A stretch of 31,197 nt of DNA from Flavobacteriaceae bacterium (GCA_002693605.1 NZQO01000143.1:1-31197); one strand, 5' to 3'. Positions 1-8,868 are shown, counted from the stretch's first letter. The notes: generated by a model from the letters alone, not told the origin. Translations and numbers: made by a program.

Positions 1-1
1 C

Positions 2-853
2 GGGGCCGACGACAAGGCAGGAATCACCGAAATTATCTCGGCTATGGAATACCTTATAAACCACCCAGAGCTAAAACACGGAAAAATTCGCGTAGGCTTT
101 ACGCCCGACGAAGAAATAGGGCGCGGTGCGCATAAATTCGACGTGGCTAAATTTGGTGCCGAATGGGCGTACACCATGGACGGTAGCCAAGTGGGCGAGC
201 TAGAATATGAAAACTTTAATGCCGCCGGCGCCGTCGTTACCGTTAAGGGAAAGATCGTGCACCCAGGATACGCCAAGGGAAAAATGATTAACAGTATGTA
301 CATAGCTACAGACTACATCAACTCACTCCCGCGCATGGAAACACCAGAGCACACCGAAGACCGCGAGGGATTTTTCCACCTTTATAGCGTGAAGGGTGAG
401 GTAGACAGCACCAAGCTACAATATATTATTAGGGATCATGACAAGGACCATTTCGAGGCGCGAAAGGAAATGATGCACAAACTGGCCGAGGAGCTCAATG
501 CACAATACGAAAAGGAAGTGGTACTTGTTGAAATTACCGATCAGTACTTTAATATGCGCGAAAAGATCGAGCCTGTTATGCATATTGTTGACATTGCCGA
601 AGAAGCCATGAAAAGGGCGGGCATTACCCCTTTGATAAAACCAATACGGGGCGGGACGGACGGCTCGCAGCTGAGCTTTATGGGCCTTCCCTGCCCTAAT
701 ATTTTTGCCGGCGGACATAATTTCCACGGAAGGTATGAATACGTTCCAGTTGAAAGTATGCAGAAAGCCATCGAGGTAATCGTGAACATTGCCCAACTCA
801 CCGCCATACAAAAACCGGTTCCTAGGAATAAAAAAAACCTTCAGCAAAACTGA
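2..853 (+). CDS. pepT: Peptidase T (tripeptide aminopeptidase), 5' end cut by window
   Basis: Cytosolic M20-family di-zinc aminopeptidase that removes the N-terminal residue from tripeptides. The reading frame is open from base 2, so the N-terminal third lies outside the window; the first ATG at 44 is internal. The visible part opens with the metal-bridging motif GADDKAG, followed by [14 protein letters not shown], which carries the catalytic general-base Glu pair, then [13 protein letters not shown] in the lid/dimerisation domain, and near the end [18 protein letters not shown] and [13 protein letters not shown], the usual substrate- and metal-binding end of PepT. About 283 residues are present of the roughly 410 usual for the family. 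The last codons form the left arm of a terminator hairpin. It converges on yajC. Identification is secure from the motifs; only the start is unknown. Confidence 0.93.
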   Translation, partial: GADDKAGITEIISAMEYLINHPELKHGKIRVGFTPDEEIGRGAHKFDVAKFGAEWAYTMDGSQVGELEYENFNAAGAVVTVKGKIVHPGYAKGKMINSMYIATDYINSLPRMETPEHTEDREGFFHLYSVKGEVDSTKLQYIIRDHDKDHFEARKEMMHKLAEELNAQYEKEVVLVEITDQYFNMREKIEPVMHIVDIAEEAMKRAGITPLIKPIRGGTDGSQLSFMGLPCPNIFAGGHNFHGRYEYVPVESMQKAIEVIVNIAQLTAIQKPVPRNKKNLQQN

Positions 854-863
854 AGGTTTTTTT
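836..863 (+). terminator. Bidirectional intrinsic terminator between pepT and yajC
   Basis: A 9-bp perfect stem (AACCTTCAG 836-844 with CTGAAGGTT 850-858), a 5-nt loop, and seven T from 857. An A-run at 830-837 gives the mirror-image T-run on the minus strand, so it can also stop the yajC transcript. The stem overlaps the last codons and stop of pepT. Confidence 0.85.
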
Positions 864-879
864 ATTGAATTAGCAATTG

Positions 880-1167
880 TTATTTTTTAGAGCTCGGGGC
901 ATTTAGCTTGTTGCTCATTTCCATAGAGAGCGCTGACCGGTCAAACTTCAACTTGCCCGCTCCTGTTTCCAGAATGCAGGTGCCATCGTCGTTAAGATCC
1001 AGAATCTTTGCGTGTAGCCCACTCTTGGTCACTACCCGATCTCCTCGTTTAATTTCTTCTACGAATTTCTTCTCTTGCTTCTGCTTTTTCATCTGCGGAC
1101 GTATCAGAAAAAGATACATCACCACGAAAAGAAGAATTATGGGAAGAAAACCTTGAATTTGTTCCAT
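880..1167 (-). CDS. yajC: Preprotein translocase accessory subunit YajC
   Basis: Small inner-membrane protein that associates with SecDF in the Sec export machinery. The 95 residues match the family: one N-terminal membrane helix (about residues 7-22, FLPIILLFVVMYLFLIRP) followed directly by the charged stretch QMKKQKQEKKF and a small beta-rich cytosolic domain with GDRVVTKSGLHAKI, the family's typical GD-V-T-GG/SG-like region. It is the last gene of the run nusB, DUF1573, yajC on the minus strand, 19 nt downstream of the DUF1573 stop, and ends at the shared terminator with pepT. The start has no Shine-Dalgarno sequence, as usual in Bacteroidota. Confidence 0.93.
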   Translation of the reverse strand: MEQIQGFLPIILLFVVMYLFLIRPQMKKQKQEKKFVEEIKRGDRVVTKSGLHAKILDLNDDGTCILETGAGKLKFDRSALSMEMSNKLNAPSSKK

Positions 1168-1186
1168 GTAGGGAGTTATTTAAAAA

Positions 1187-1675
1187 TTATTGGACGTTGG
1201 TTTGCAACATTCCATTTGCGCTAACACCACCTTCTGTTGGGTTTACGAATGCCTTGATGGTCAAGGTTTCCTTGCCTTTTTCGGTGTTGGCGGTAATTGT
1301 TACGGTTTTAGTAACTTGGTTTTTTCCGCTACCATTGTATTTTACTAGCAATTCGCCAGTTTCGCCCGGTGCTATAGGTCCGGTTGGTTTTTCGGGAACC
1401 GTACAGCCACAGCTACTTTTGGCATCGACAATTACCAAGGGAGCCTCACCCGTGTTGGTGAACTTAAACTTATGCTCTACGTTGCTTCCTGCCTCGATAG
1501 TGCCGAAGTCATACGAAGTTTCCTCGAATTGCATTACTGGAAATTTCCCCGCCTCTGCGTCTCTATCTGCCGCTGCTGCAACATTTTCTTCATTAACCTT
1601 GTCTGCCGCATTTTCCTTGCAAGAGGTAAACGCGAACACAGAAAGTACCGCTACAATTAATACTGATTTTTTCAT
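1187..1675 (-). CDS. DUF1573 domain lipoprotein
   Basis: A 162-residue exported protein. MKKSVLIVAVLSVFAFTSCK is a lipoprotein signal with the lipidated Cys at 19. Residues about 45-150 form one DUF1573 domain, an Ig/ASH-like beta-sandwich: FDFGTI-like start (YDFGTIEAGS), FTNTGEAPLVI, the hallmark SSCGCTVPEKP, and a repeat of strands ending TITANT. DUF1573 proteins are abundant in Bacteroidota and are found on the periplasmic side of the envelope; their molecular role is not established. The gene sits between nusB (55 nt upstream) and yajC (19 nt downstream) and probably shares their transcript. Family assignment is firm, function open. Confidence 0.88.
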   Translation of the reverse strand: MKKSVLIVAVLSVFAFTSCKENAADKVNEENVAAAADRDAEAGKFPVMQFEETSYDFGTIEAGSNVEHKFKFTNTGEAPLVIVDAKSSCGCTVPEKPTGPIAPGETGELLVKYNGSGKNQVTKTVTITANTEKGKETLTIKAFVNPTEGGVSANGMLQTNVQ

Positions 1676-1730
1676 AGGATTATATTATTTTTAGATTTTA
1701 AGCGCCGCTAAAATACTTAAAATTTACGTT

Positions 1731-2675
1731 TTAGCGAAGACCGCGGCCTATTTTATTCAACGTACCCGCCTCGGTATATTCCTTTACCAGTTTGTCCAAT
1801 ATTCCGTTGATGAAGATACTGCTCTTCGGGGTTGAATATTCCTTGCTTATTTCAAGGTATTCATTAATGGTAACGCGAACGGGAATAGATGGGAAGAACA
1901 GAAACTCCGCGATTCCCATTTTCAGGATTATCATATCCAGGTCTGCGATGCGCTCGGTATCCCAATTGGGTGTCTTGCCGTCTATATGCTTGCTTAGCTT
2001 TTCGTCGTTCAGGAGCACCTTGCGCAGCAACGTTAGCGCGTATTCCCTATCGTCGTCATTCTTATAAAGCTGCGGAAGTAGCGAAACGGCCGCATTTTTT
2101 TCCGACAGTTTATGGATCATCTTAACGATGGCCGTGTTCACCAACGGAAAATCGTCTATCCAGGTAAGCCGCTTGTCCTCTAGGTATTCGTAGAGCTTAT
2201 CATTGGGCGCTATAATTTCCTTGTAAAGCTGAACCACGAATTTCCGGTCTTGCTCATAGGTGGCATCCTGTAGTTGTAGGTAGGAAACATACCAATCCTT
2301 TTCGCGCAATTCCCTCAGCAAAATGCTAACATACTCATCGTCGAGCTCCCAATAATTCAGCTTCTTGTTCTTTATAATCTCGTTAAACTGAGGGTGGATG
2401 GCAATCAGCTCGATTACCTTGTTATTGATGAAGGTGCGACTCGGGTTTTTCTCTTCGGGCGTGGCCAAGTGCTTTTTTTGGCCTTTTTCCAAATACACCT
2501 CGGCTTGGTTCCGCATGGCCACCATAAGCTGAAGCAGTAACAGGTACAGCTCTTCCATCTGGTTCATACTGTACAGCAGGAACTTTTCCTGCCTATCAAG
2601 GTCCTTGTGGTCGGTTTGGTTAAATGCGTAAGTAGATTGCAAAACTTTTACCCTGATATGTCTTCTTGTAAGCAT
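1731..2675 (-). CDS. nusB: Transcription antitermination factor NusB (long Bacteroidota form)
   Basis: RNA-binding antitermination factor that with NusE/S10 binds boxA in rRNA leaders. The protein starts MLTRRHIRVKVLQSTYAF, the N-terminal helix typical of Bacteroidota NusB, and is 314 residues long, about twice the E. coli protein. The true NusB fold lies in the C-terminal half (about residues 180-310), with the helix IADLDMIILKMGIAEFLFF, PVRVTINEYLEISKEYSTPK and FINGILDKLV, the usual final helices. The N-terminal half is helical and lineage-specific. It heads the nusB, DUF1573, yajC run. A candidate promoter lies just upstream, merged with the terminator of the preceding dehydrogenase gene. 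Confidence 0.92.
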   Translation of the reverse strand: MLTRRHIRVKVLQSTYAFNQTDHKDLDRQEKFLLYSMNQMEELYLLLLQLMVAMRNQAEVYLEKGQKKHLATPEEKNPSRTFINNKVIELIAIHPQFNEIIKNKKLNYWELDDEYVSILLRELREKDWYVSYLQLQDATYEQDRKFVVQLYKEIIAPNDKLYEYLEDKRLTWIDDFPLVNTAIVKMIHKLSEKNAAVSLLPQLYKNDDDREYALTLLRKVLLNDEKLSKHIDGKTPNWDTERIADLDMIILKMGIAEFLFFPSIPVRVTINEYLEISKEYSTPKSSIFINGILDKLVKEYTEAGTLNKIGRGLR

Positions 2676-2693
2676 AGTTGTAAAGAACGGTTA

Positions 2694-2724
2694 TAAAAAA
2701 GCAGCGCACAGGTTTGTGCGCTGC
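2694..2724 (-). terminator. Intrinsic terminator after the branched-chain dehydrogenase gene
   Basis: A perfect 9-bp stem, GCAGCGCAC (2701-2709) with GTGCGCTGC (2716-2724) and a 6-nt loop. On the minus strand it is followed by TTTTTTATAA, so it ends the leftward transcript of the dehydrogenase. It lies immediately before nusB and touches a candidate nusB promoter element. Confidence 0.85.
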
Positions 2725-2731
2725 AAAGATA
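2724..2731 (-). promoter_or_regulatory. Candidate -7 promoter element of nusB
   Basis: On the minus strand the sequence reads TATCTTTG, a full match to the Bacteroidota -7 consensus TAnnTTTG, about 50 nt upstream of the nusB ATG. I see no good TTG at the -33 distance. If used, transcription would begin inside the terminator hairpin of the upstream gene, placing that hairpin in the nusB leader. Confidence 0.4.
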
Positions 2732-2754
2732 CTATTTTTAGAAAGCTAAACGGT

Positions 2755-3852
2755 CTATTTCTCTTTTTTGCGGGCATCGATCCTGGCCTGCGCCACGTTG
2801 AACGCGGCCTGGTGGGTCGTTATCCCGTTGGTCTCGGCATTCGAAAGAATTTCCAAGGTGGTGTTGTAGATATTCTCGGTCTTCCTGATGATTTCCTGAC
2901 GGTCATAATTCTCAAGTTCGGCATACACGTTGATGATTCCACCGGCGTTGATTAAGAAGTCTGGGGCATAGACAATACCCTTTTCGCGGAGCATCAACCC
3001 GTGCTTTTGCTCATCGGCCAATTGGTTGTTCGCGGCACCGGCAATTACCTTGGCATTTATTTGATGGATGGTATGGTTGTTAACCGTGGCGCCCAAAGCA
3101 CAAGGGGCATAGATATCCATCTCCTCGGCATATAGGTTACTTCCGCCATAAATTTCAACGCCGTACTTGTCCCTCACCTCTTCCAATCGCTCTTGGTTGA
3201 TATCGGAAATATAAATCTTAGCACCTTCGTTGCTCAGGTTTTCGACAAGGGCCTCGCCCACATTGCCAATACCCTCAACGTAAATTACCTTATCTTCTAG
3301 CAAATCGCTTCCGTAGGCATATTTGGCCGCGGCCTTCATTCCCATAAATACACCGTACGCGGTAATAGGCGAAGGGTTTCCGGCGCCTCCTTTTTCTTCG
3401 GAAATTCCGGTAACGTATGGGGTTACCGTACGCACGAGGTCCATATCGCTCGTTTCCATGCCAACATCCTCGGCGGTAATGTACCTACCGCTAAGCGAAT
3501 GCACGAACTCACCGAAACGCTTCATGAGCTCGGGTGTCTTCTGGGTTTTGGCGTTTCCTATAATAACGGCCTTTCCGCCGCCTAGGTTGAGTCCCGTTAC
3601 GGCCGACTCGAACGTCATGCCTCGTGAAAGGCGCAGTACATCGTTCAGCGCATCCCATTCACTATTGTAACTCCACATACGCGTACCTCCCAGAGCCGGG
3701 CCCAAAACGGTATTGTGGATACCTATTATTGCCTTTAAACCTGTATCTTTGTCATTGCAAAAAACAATTTGCTCATGATCGTCGAAAGATAACTGCCCGA
3801 ATACGGGGTCTATTTTTTGAAGTTCATTCGTATTTACTACTTCAGTCGTCAT
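2755..3852 (-). CDS. Leu/Val/Phe-type amino acid dehydrogenase (probable leucine dehydrogenase)
   Basis: NAD-dependent oxidative deaminase of the Glu/Leu/Phe/Val dehydrogenase family; the 365-residue length and motifs fit the branched-chain subgroup, which feeds 2-oxo acids into branched-chain catabolism. The N-terminal domain has GPALGGTRMW (residues about 51-60) and GLNLGGGKAVI with the catalytic Lys at 94; TAEDVGMETSDMD follows. The Rossmann domain carries GIGNVGEAL and an acidic residue at the end of the second strand (ISDIN), suiting NAD. The C-terminus has VIAGAANNQL and PDFLINAGGIINV, both typical of leucine dehydrogenases. It is monocistronic, with a well-formed promoter at 3893-3923 and its own terminator. 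The exact substrate (Leu, Val or Phe) cannot be fixed from sequence alone. Confidence 0.9.
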   Translation of the reverse strand: MTTEVVNTNELQKIDPVFGQLSFDDHEQIVFCNDKDTGLKAIIGIHNTVLGPALGGTRMWSYNSEWDALNDVLRLSRGMTFESAVTGLNLGGGKAVIIGNAKTQKTPELMKRFGEFVHSLSGRYITAEDVGMETSDMDLVRTVTPYVTGISEEKGGAGNPSPITAYGVFMGMKAAAKYAYGSDLLEDKVIYVEGIGNVGEALVENLSNEGAKIYISDINQERLEEVRDKYGVEIYGGSNLYAEEMDIYAPCALGATVNNHTIHQINAKVIAGAANNQLADEQKHGLMLREKGIVYAPDFLINAGGIINVYAELENYDRQEIIRKTENIYNTTLEILSNAETNGITTHQAAFNVAQARIDARKKEK

Positions 3853-3892
3853 AGATTTTTTTTGTTTTTAAACATCCCTTAAAAAGGACGTG

Positions 3893-3923
3893 CAAAAGTA
3901 GCGGTTTACTAACAATCTTGCAA
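3893..3923 (-). promoter_or_regulatory. Bacteroidota-type promoter of the branched-chain dehydrogenase gene
   Basis: On the minus strand, -33 TTG (3921-3923) and -7 TACTTTTG (3893-3900) are separated by 20 nt, within the usual 19-21 nt. The -7 box matches TAnnTTTG exactly. Predicted transcription start is near 3886, giving a leader of about 34 nt. Confidence 0.65.
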
Positions 3924-3972
3924 CTGAAATTATACTAAATTTAGAATTTATCATTCTCAGTTTTTACGCTAA

Positions 3973-5727
3973 ATGAAAGAACTACAATACCTTAACCGTT
4001 ACTTTATTAAGTATCGAGGCAGACTCCTCTTGGGACTTTTTATTACTGTCGTGGCGCGCATTTTTGCGCTTCTCGTGCCCATGAAGGTGGGCGATATCGT
4101 GAACGTGGTTCGGGACCGGGTGAACGGGACCATCTCGGTGGCCGAAATGGAATCGCAGCTGTGGACGAGTATTTTCATTATAATAGGGGCTACCCTCCTC
4201 TCGGCCTTCTTCACATTTTTAATGCGGCAAACCATCATCGTGGTTTCGCGTTATATCGAATTTGATCTTAAAAATGAAATCTACAAGCAATACCAACGGC
4301 TGTCGCTCAGCTTTTACAAGCAAAATAGAACCGGCGATTTAATGAACCGTATTAGCGAGGATGTTTCAAAAGTGCGCATGTACGCCGGTCCGGCCCTTAT
4401 GTACAGCACCACCACGGTAACCTTGTTTATCGTTGTGGTTAGCTATATGTTTTACAAGGCGCCCATCTTGACCCTTTACGCCATTGCCCCCTTGCCCATA
4501 CTCTCCATTGCCATTTATAAATTGAGCATTGCCATTAATAAGCGAAGCACTGTCGTGCAACAATACCTCTCGAAGCTCACTACCTTTACGCAGGAAAGTT
4601 TCAGCGGAATAGCGGTGATCAAGGCATACGGAATTGAACCCCGCATCAACACCGAATTTAATTCCCTTTCCGAAGGAAGCAAGGAAAAGAACATAGATCT
4701 CGCGAAGGTACAGGCACTATTCTTTCCGCTCATGATTTTGCTCATTGGGCTTAGCAACATTCTGGTTATATATATAGGTGGAAACAGGTTCATAAACGGG
4801 CAAATAGAAGAACTGGGCACCATTGTTGAATTTCTTATATATGTAAACATGCTCACGTGGCCCGTTGCGGTTGTTGGCTGGGTCACTTCTATGGTGCAGC
4901 AAGCAGAAGCCTCCCAAAAGCGGATCAACGAATTCCTCAACGAACAACCGGCCATTATCAATAAGGCCGAAAACCCTACCGCCATAAAGGGAAAAATTGA
5001 ATTCAAGGACCTATGGTTTACGTACCCCGATACGAACATAACCGCCCTCCAGGGAATTTCCTTCAGCGTTAATACCGGCGAAACACTTTCCATTATTGGC
5101 CACACCGGTTCGGGGAAATCGACCATCCTAGAACTCATTGGCCGTCTGTACGATGTAGCGCCTGGCCAACTGTTTATAGACAACACCCCCATTCAGGAAA
5201 TCCACCTGGACAGCCTGCGCGAAAGCATTGGATATGTGCCGCAAGACGCCTTTCTCTTCAGCGATTCCATAAAGAACAACATAAAGTTCGGCAAGGAAGA
5301 TGCGAGCGACAAGGAAGTTATTGAAGCCGCCAAGCGGGCAGCGGTCCACAAAAATATTGTTGGCTTCAGCCATGGATATGACACCGTCCTGGGCGAACGC
5401 GGTATCACCTTGAGCGGGGGGCAAAAACAGCGCGTGTCCATTGCACGTGCCATTATCAAAGACCCCGAGATTTTGCTGTTCGATGACTGCCTCTCTGCGG
5501 TCGACACCGAAACCGAGGAGGAAATCCTTCAGAATCTACACCAAATTTCACGGAACAAGACCACCATTATCGTTAGCCACCGAATCTCCTCGGCCAAAAA
5601 TGCCGACAAGATCCTAGTACTAGAACAGGGACAGATAGTACAAGAAGGCACACACACGCAACTGATCGCCGCCGATGGGTATTATAAGGAGCTTTATGCG
5701 AAGCAACTTTCAGAAAAAGAAATGTAG
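3973..5727 (+). CDS. ABC exporter half-transporter (fused membrane and ATPase domains)
   Basis: Inner-membrane multidrug/lipid-type exporter of the ABCB superfamily, 584 residues. Membrane domain: hydrophobic segments near residues 17-37, 63-85, 138-183 (two helices), 248-270 and 284-307. Nucleotide-binding domain: Walker A GHTGSGKST (376-384), signature LSGGQ (480-484), Walker B ILLFDDCLSAVD with Asp504-Asp505, and switch His536 in IIVSHR. The residue after the Walker B Asp is Asp where canonical catalytic Glu stands; this DD form occurs in the MdlA/MdlB and YheI/YheH-like branch of heterodimeric exporters. No partner half-transporter lies next to it, so it either homodimerises or pairs with a distant gene. 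Substrate unknown. It is transcribed divergently from the dehydrogenase and is followed after 58 nt by the DUF3276 gene. Confidence 0.9.
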   Translation: MKELQYLNRYFIKYRGRLLLGLFITVVARIFALLVPMKVGDIVNVVRDRVNGTISVAEMESQLWTSIFIIIGATLLSAFFTFLMRQTIIVVSRYIEFDLKNEIYKQYQRLSLSFYKQNRTGDLMNRISEDVSKVRMYAGPALMYSTTTVTLFIVVVSYMFYKAPILTLYAIAPLPILSIAIYKLSIAINKRSTVVQQYLSKLTTFTQESFSGIAVIKAYGIEPRINTEFNSLSEGSKEKNIDLAKVQALFFPLMILLIGLSNILVIYIGGNRFINGQIEELGTIVEFLIYVNMLTWPVAVVGWVTSMVQQAEASQKRINEFLNEQPAIINKAENPTAIKGKIEFKDLWFTYPDTNITALQGISFSVNTGETLSIIGHTGSGKSTILELIGRLYDVAPGQLFIDNTPIQEIHLDSLRESIGYVPQDAFLFSDSIKNNIKFGKEDASDKEVIEAAKRAAVHKNIVGFSHGYDTVLGERGITLSGGQKQRVSIARAIIKDPEILLFDDCLSAVDTETEEEILQNLHQISRNKTTIIVSHRISSAKNADKILVLEQGQIVQEGTHTQLIAADGYYKELYAKQLSEKEM

Positions 5728-5785
5728 GTTATACTTTGGATATATCTAATTTTTTTAGATTTTTGGCATACAGTTAACAATCTTA

Positions 5786-6178
5786 ATGAGCGAACCGTTT
5801 ACAATGGAGAAAGAAGAAATACACTCAAAGGTCATGCGTGCCGGAAGACGCACCTATTTTTTTGATGTGCGCGCCACAAAGGCGGGTGATTACTACCTGA
5901 CCATCACCGAAAGCAAGAAATTTACCAACGACGATGGTTCTTTCCATTATAAAAAACATAAAATATACCTTTATAAGGAGGATTTTGCCGAGTTTGAGGA
6001 GCACTTGACCGATATGACCAATTTTATTATTAATGAAAAGGGCGAAGAGGTAATTAGCGAGCGCCACCAAAAGGACTACAGTCCAGAGAGCGATAATGAA
6101 GTGGCCGAACGTATTGGTACCGCCAGCGACGAAACCCCTCCCACCAATTTTACCGATATTGATTTCGACGATATTTAA
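5786..6178 (+). CDS. DUF3276 / PUR-alpha-like nucleic-acid-binding protein
   Basis: A 130-residue protein of the bacterial PUR-domain family (DUF3276), small ssDNA/RNA-binding proteins found in Bacteroidota and spirochaetes (a Borrelia relative binds DNA and RNA). The single PUR-like unit spans about residues 9-85: KVMRAGRRTYFFDVRATKAG, then YYLTITESKK and KIYLYKEDFAEFEEHL, alternating strands and a final helix. The acidic tail (about 95-130, ending DIDFDDI) is low-complexity. The start at 5786 is the first ATG; an ATG at 5804 (MEKEE) is equally plausible. It follows the ABC gene closely and ends at a strong terminator. Confidence 0.85.
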   Translation: MSEPFTMEKEEIHSKVMRAGRRTYFFDVRATKAGDYYLTITESKKFTNDDGSFHYKKHKIYLYKEDFAEFEEHLTDMTNFIINEKGEEVISERHQKDYSPESDNEVAERIGTASDETPPTNFTDIDFDDI

Positions 6179-6206
6179 TAGTTTGGGTTAACATAAATTT
6201 AAGTTA

Positions 6207-6237
6207 AACCGTCCCTTTCAACAGGGGCGGTTTTTTT
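6207..6237 (+). terminator. Intrinsic terminator after the DUF3276 gene
   Basis: AACCGTCCCT (6207-6216) pairs with AGGGGCGGTT (6223-6232), ten pairs with one G-T, with a 6-nt loop, followed by seven T (6231-6237). Confidence 0.87.
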
Positions 6238-6293
6238 ATATTTACCTTTTGCCCATTCAGGCTATCCTAACCTTAATAGCATTTCCATCTCTT

Positions 6294-8813
6294 ATGAAAA
6301 AACTCGTACTCTTACCGCTCCTTTTATTTTCCCTATTCATTACAGCCCAAGACCAGTCCGTAAGTCTCGAATACTACTTACCCAACGATGTTACGTACAA
6401 TCAGTCCATACCCACGCCAAAGAGCGTTATTGGCCACGAGGTGGGCGAATGGCACGTCACCCATGATAAGCTCGCACAGTATATGGAGGCACTGGCGCAA
6501 GCAAGCGACCGTGTTACCCTCGAAAATAGAGGAGCGACGTTCGAAGGTCGACCGCTACAATTATTGACCATTTCCTCTCCCAATAATCTAGATAACATTG
6601 AGACCATTAGGCAAAACCATGTGGCGCTCACCGAGGCAGACGGCCCGGCCCGCAATATAGCGGGAATGCCCGTGGTGGTATACCAGGGGTTCTCTATCCA
6701 CGGGAACGAGCCCAGTGGCTCTAATGCCGCGCTGGCTGTCGCCTATTACTTGGCAGCCGCACAGGGACCCAAAATAGACGAGCTCTTGAACAACACCGTA
6801 ATCCTGTTCGATCCATCCTTCAATCCAGACGGGTTGCAGCGGTTTGCTTATTGGGCCAATATGCACAAGAGCCAAAACATAAACCCCGACCCGAACGACC
6901 GGGAGTACGATGAGGTTTGGCCCGGCGGACGTACCAACCATTATTGGTTCGATATGAACCGCGACTGGCTACCGGTGCAGTTGCCCGAGAGTCGCGCGCG
7001 CCTGGAAACGTTTCATAATTGGTACCCCAACATCTTGACCGATCACCACGAGATGGGCACCAACTCGAGCTTTTTCTTTCAGCCGGGAGTGCCTTCGCGA
7101 ACGCATCCGCTTACGCCATCTAAAAACCAGGAACTTACAGGTGCCATCGCCAAGTTTCACGCCAAGGCGTTCGATGAGCTGGGAAGTTTCTACTATTCCG
7201 AAGAAAATTTCGATGATTTTTACTACGGAAAGGGCAGTACCTTCCCTGACGTAAACGGAAGTATCGGTATCCTTTTCGAACAGGCCTCCTCGCGCGGCCA
7301 TGCACAGGAGAGTGACAACGGCATCCTCACGTTTCCCTTTACCGTAAGAAACCAATTTACGGCCGCCCTGTCTACGTTAGAGGCGGCTGTCGCTATGCGC
7401 GAAGAGCTCTTGAACTACCAGCGCGGTTTTTATGAAGATGCACGCAAGGAAGCAGCTAAGGGCGGCGCCATTGTATTCGGAGATGAAAAGGACGCAACCA
7501 AGGCGTACCACCTGGCGGAAATCCTGGAGCGTCACAAAATTAAGATCCATGAAATAGACTCAGATTTTTCGGCCAACGGAAAGAACTATAAAAAGGGGCA
7601 CGCCTATATCGTTCCGAAGAACCAACGGCAACACCGCCTGATAAAAGCTATGTTTGAAAAGCGCACCAAGTTTACCGACAGTCTTTTTTATGACATTAGC
7701 GCCTGGACGTTTCCGCTCGCGTTCAACCTACAATATGACGAAACGGTTCCCCTTAGCCGTGCGGGGGCCGAAATTACCGAGCTGAAACGACCCGTGCCAG
7801 ACACGCCCAATGCCTCGAACTATGCGTACCTTATGGAATGGCACGAATATTACTCACCCAAGGCGCTAAATATGATTTTGGCTGAAGGGTTGCGGGCCAA
7901 GGTGGGTATGTCTCCATTTTCTTTCAATAACAGGAAGTTTGACTACGGTACGATTATGATTCCGGTTCAAAACCAGAAACTGCAAGGGTCTGAATTAAAC
8001 AAGTTCCTTGCGAAGGTGAGCCGGGAAACCGGGGTTCCCATCACCGGGATAAATACGGGCCTAATGACGGGAGTAGATTTGGGCAGCAACGATTTTCGTG
8101 CCGTTGAGCAACTCAAGGTTGCCATGATCATTGGCGAGGGAATAAATCCGTACGATGCGGGGGAAATTTGGCATTTATTCGATACCCGTTACGATATGCT
8201 CATCACCAAAATTGACACCAAGAACTTGAACCGGGCCGATTTGAGCCGCTACACCGATATAATTATACCCGCAAGTTGGGGAGGCGGACTCGATAAAAAC
8301 GCCACCGAAAAAATCAAAACTTGGGTAGAAAATGGCGGAACCCTCATAGCCTATAAAAATACCGGGCGTTGGCTCGATAAGAACGATTTCCTTAAAATGG
8401 AATTCAAGTCGCGAAAAGATTCGGTTCAGAACATCAATTTTGCGCAACGCGAAAACTATTATGGGGCCAAGGTAATTGGCGGGGCCATTTTCGAAACTAA
8501 GCTAGACCGCTCGCATCCCGTAGCGTTTGGCTATACCGATAGCACCCTGCCCATTTTCAGGAATTCAACCCTCTTTGTTGAAGCCGATAAAAATAGCTAC
8601 AACAATCCCATACGTTATACCAATTCACCTCTTTTAAGCGGTTATATTTCTAAGGACAACTTAGAAGACCTTAAAAATACCGTACCCTTCAAAACCGGGG
8701 GCCTAGGCCGCGGACAGGTGGTTTACTTTACCGACAATACCAACTTTAGGGCGTTTTGGTATGGCACCAATAAGTTGTTGATGAATGCGATTTTCTTCGG
8801 AAATAATATGTAG
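6294..8813 (+). CDS. Secreted M14-family zinc carboxypeptidase-like protein (paralogue 1)
   Basis: Exported metallopeptidase of the M14 (carboxypeptidase A-like) clan, 839 residues from the ATG at 6294, which gives a clean signal peptide (MKKLVLLPLLLFSLFITAQ); the upstream in-frame TTG at 6249 would spoil it. Catalytic domain: HGNE with zinc ligands His136 and Glu139, DPSFNPDG, GGRTNHYWFDMNRDW (substrate-binding Asn-Arg), TDHHEMG with the third zinc ligand near His252, and FEQAS with the catalytic Glu near 329. So the active site looks intact. The C-terminal half (about 600-700) contains an alpha/beta domain resembling class I glutamine-amidotransferase folds (MIIGEGINPYDAGEIWHLFD, then DIIIPASWGGG), without an obvious Cys-His-Glu triad. 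Substrate unknown. The paralogue at 15458 has the same architecture. Confidence 0.88.
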   Translation: MKKLVLLPLLLFSLFITAQDQSVSLEYYLPNDVTYNQSIPTPKSVIGHEVGEWHVTHDKLAQYMEALAQASDRVTLENRGATFEGRPLQLLTISSPNNLDNIETIRQNHVALTEADGPARNIAGMPVVVYQGFSIHGNEPSGSNAALAVAYYLAAAQGPKIDELLNNTVILFDPSFNPDGLQRFAYWANMHKSQNINPDPNDREYDEVWPGGRTNHYWFDMNRDWLPVQLPESRARLETFHNWYPNILTDHHEMGTNSSFFFQPGVPSRTHPLTPSKNQELTGAIAKFHAKAFDELGSFYYSEENFDDFYYGKGSTFPDVNGSIGILFEQASSRGHAQESDNGILTFPFTVRNQFTAALSTLEAAVAMREELLNYQRGFYEDARKEAAKGGAIVFGDEKDATKAYHLAEILERHKIKIHEIDSDFSANGKNYKKGHAYIVPKNQRQHRLIKAMFEKRTKFTDSLFYDISAWTFPLAFNLQYDETVPLSRAGAEITELKRPVPDTPNASNYAYLMEWHEYYSPKALNMILAEGLRAKVGMSPFSFNNRKFDYGTIMIPVQNQKLQGSELNKFLAKVSRETGVPITGINTGLMTGVDLGSNDFRAVEQLKVAMIIGEGINPYDAGEIWHLFDTRYDMLITKIDTKNLNRADLSRYTDIIIPASWGGGLDKNATEKIKTWVENGGTLIAYKNTGRWLDKNDFLKMEFKSRKDSVQNINFAQRENYYGAKVIGGAIFETKLDRSHPVAFGYTDSTLPIFRNSTLFVEADKNSYNNPIRYTNSPLLSGYISKDNLEDLKNTVPFKTGGLGRGQVVYFTDNTNFRAFWYGTNKLLMNAIFFGNNM

Positions 8814-8836
8814 GGAGAAACAAAGGCAAACCCATT

Positions 8837-8868
8837 AAAAGCGCGGCCATAAGGGCTGCGCTTTTTTA
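8837..8868 (+). terminator. Intrinsic terminator after M14 paralogue 1
   Basis: AAAAGCGCGGCC (8837-8848) pairs with GGCTGCGCTTTT (8854-8865), twelve pairs with one G-T, loop of 5 nt, followed by a T-rich run. It sits between the convergent M14 and DUF3820 genes; the reverse-strand T-run is short, so it mainly serves the plus strand. Confidence 0.82.

Noticed and set aside
4515..5192. 225-codon open frame on the minus strand
   Set aside because: Antisense to the ABC exporter gene, which carries Walker A, signature and Walker B motifs in the other strand.
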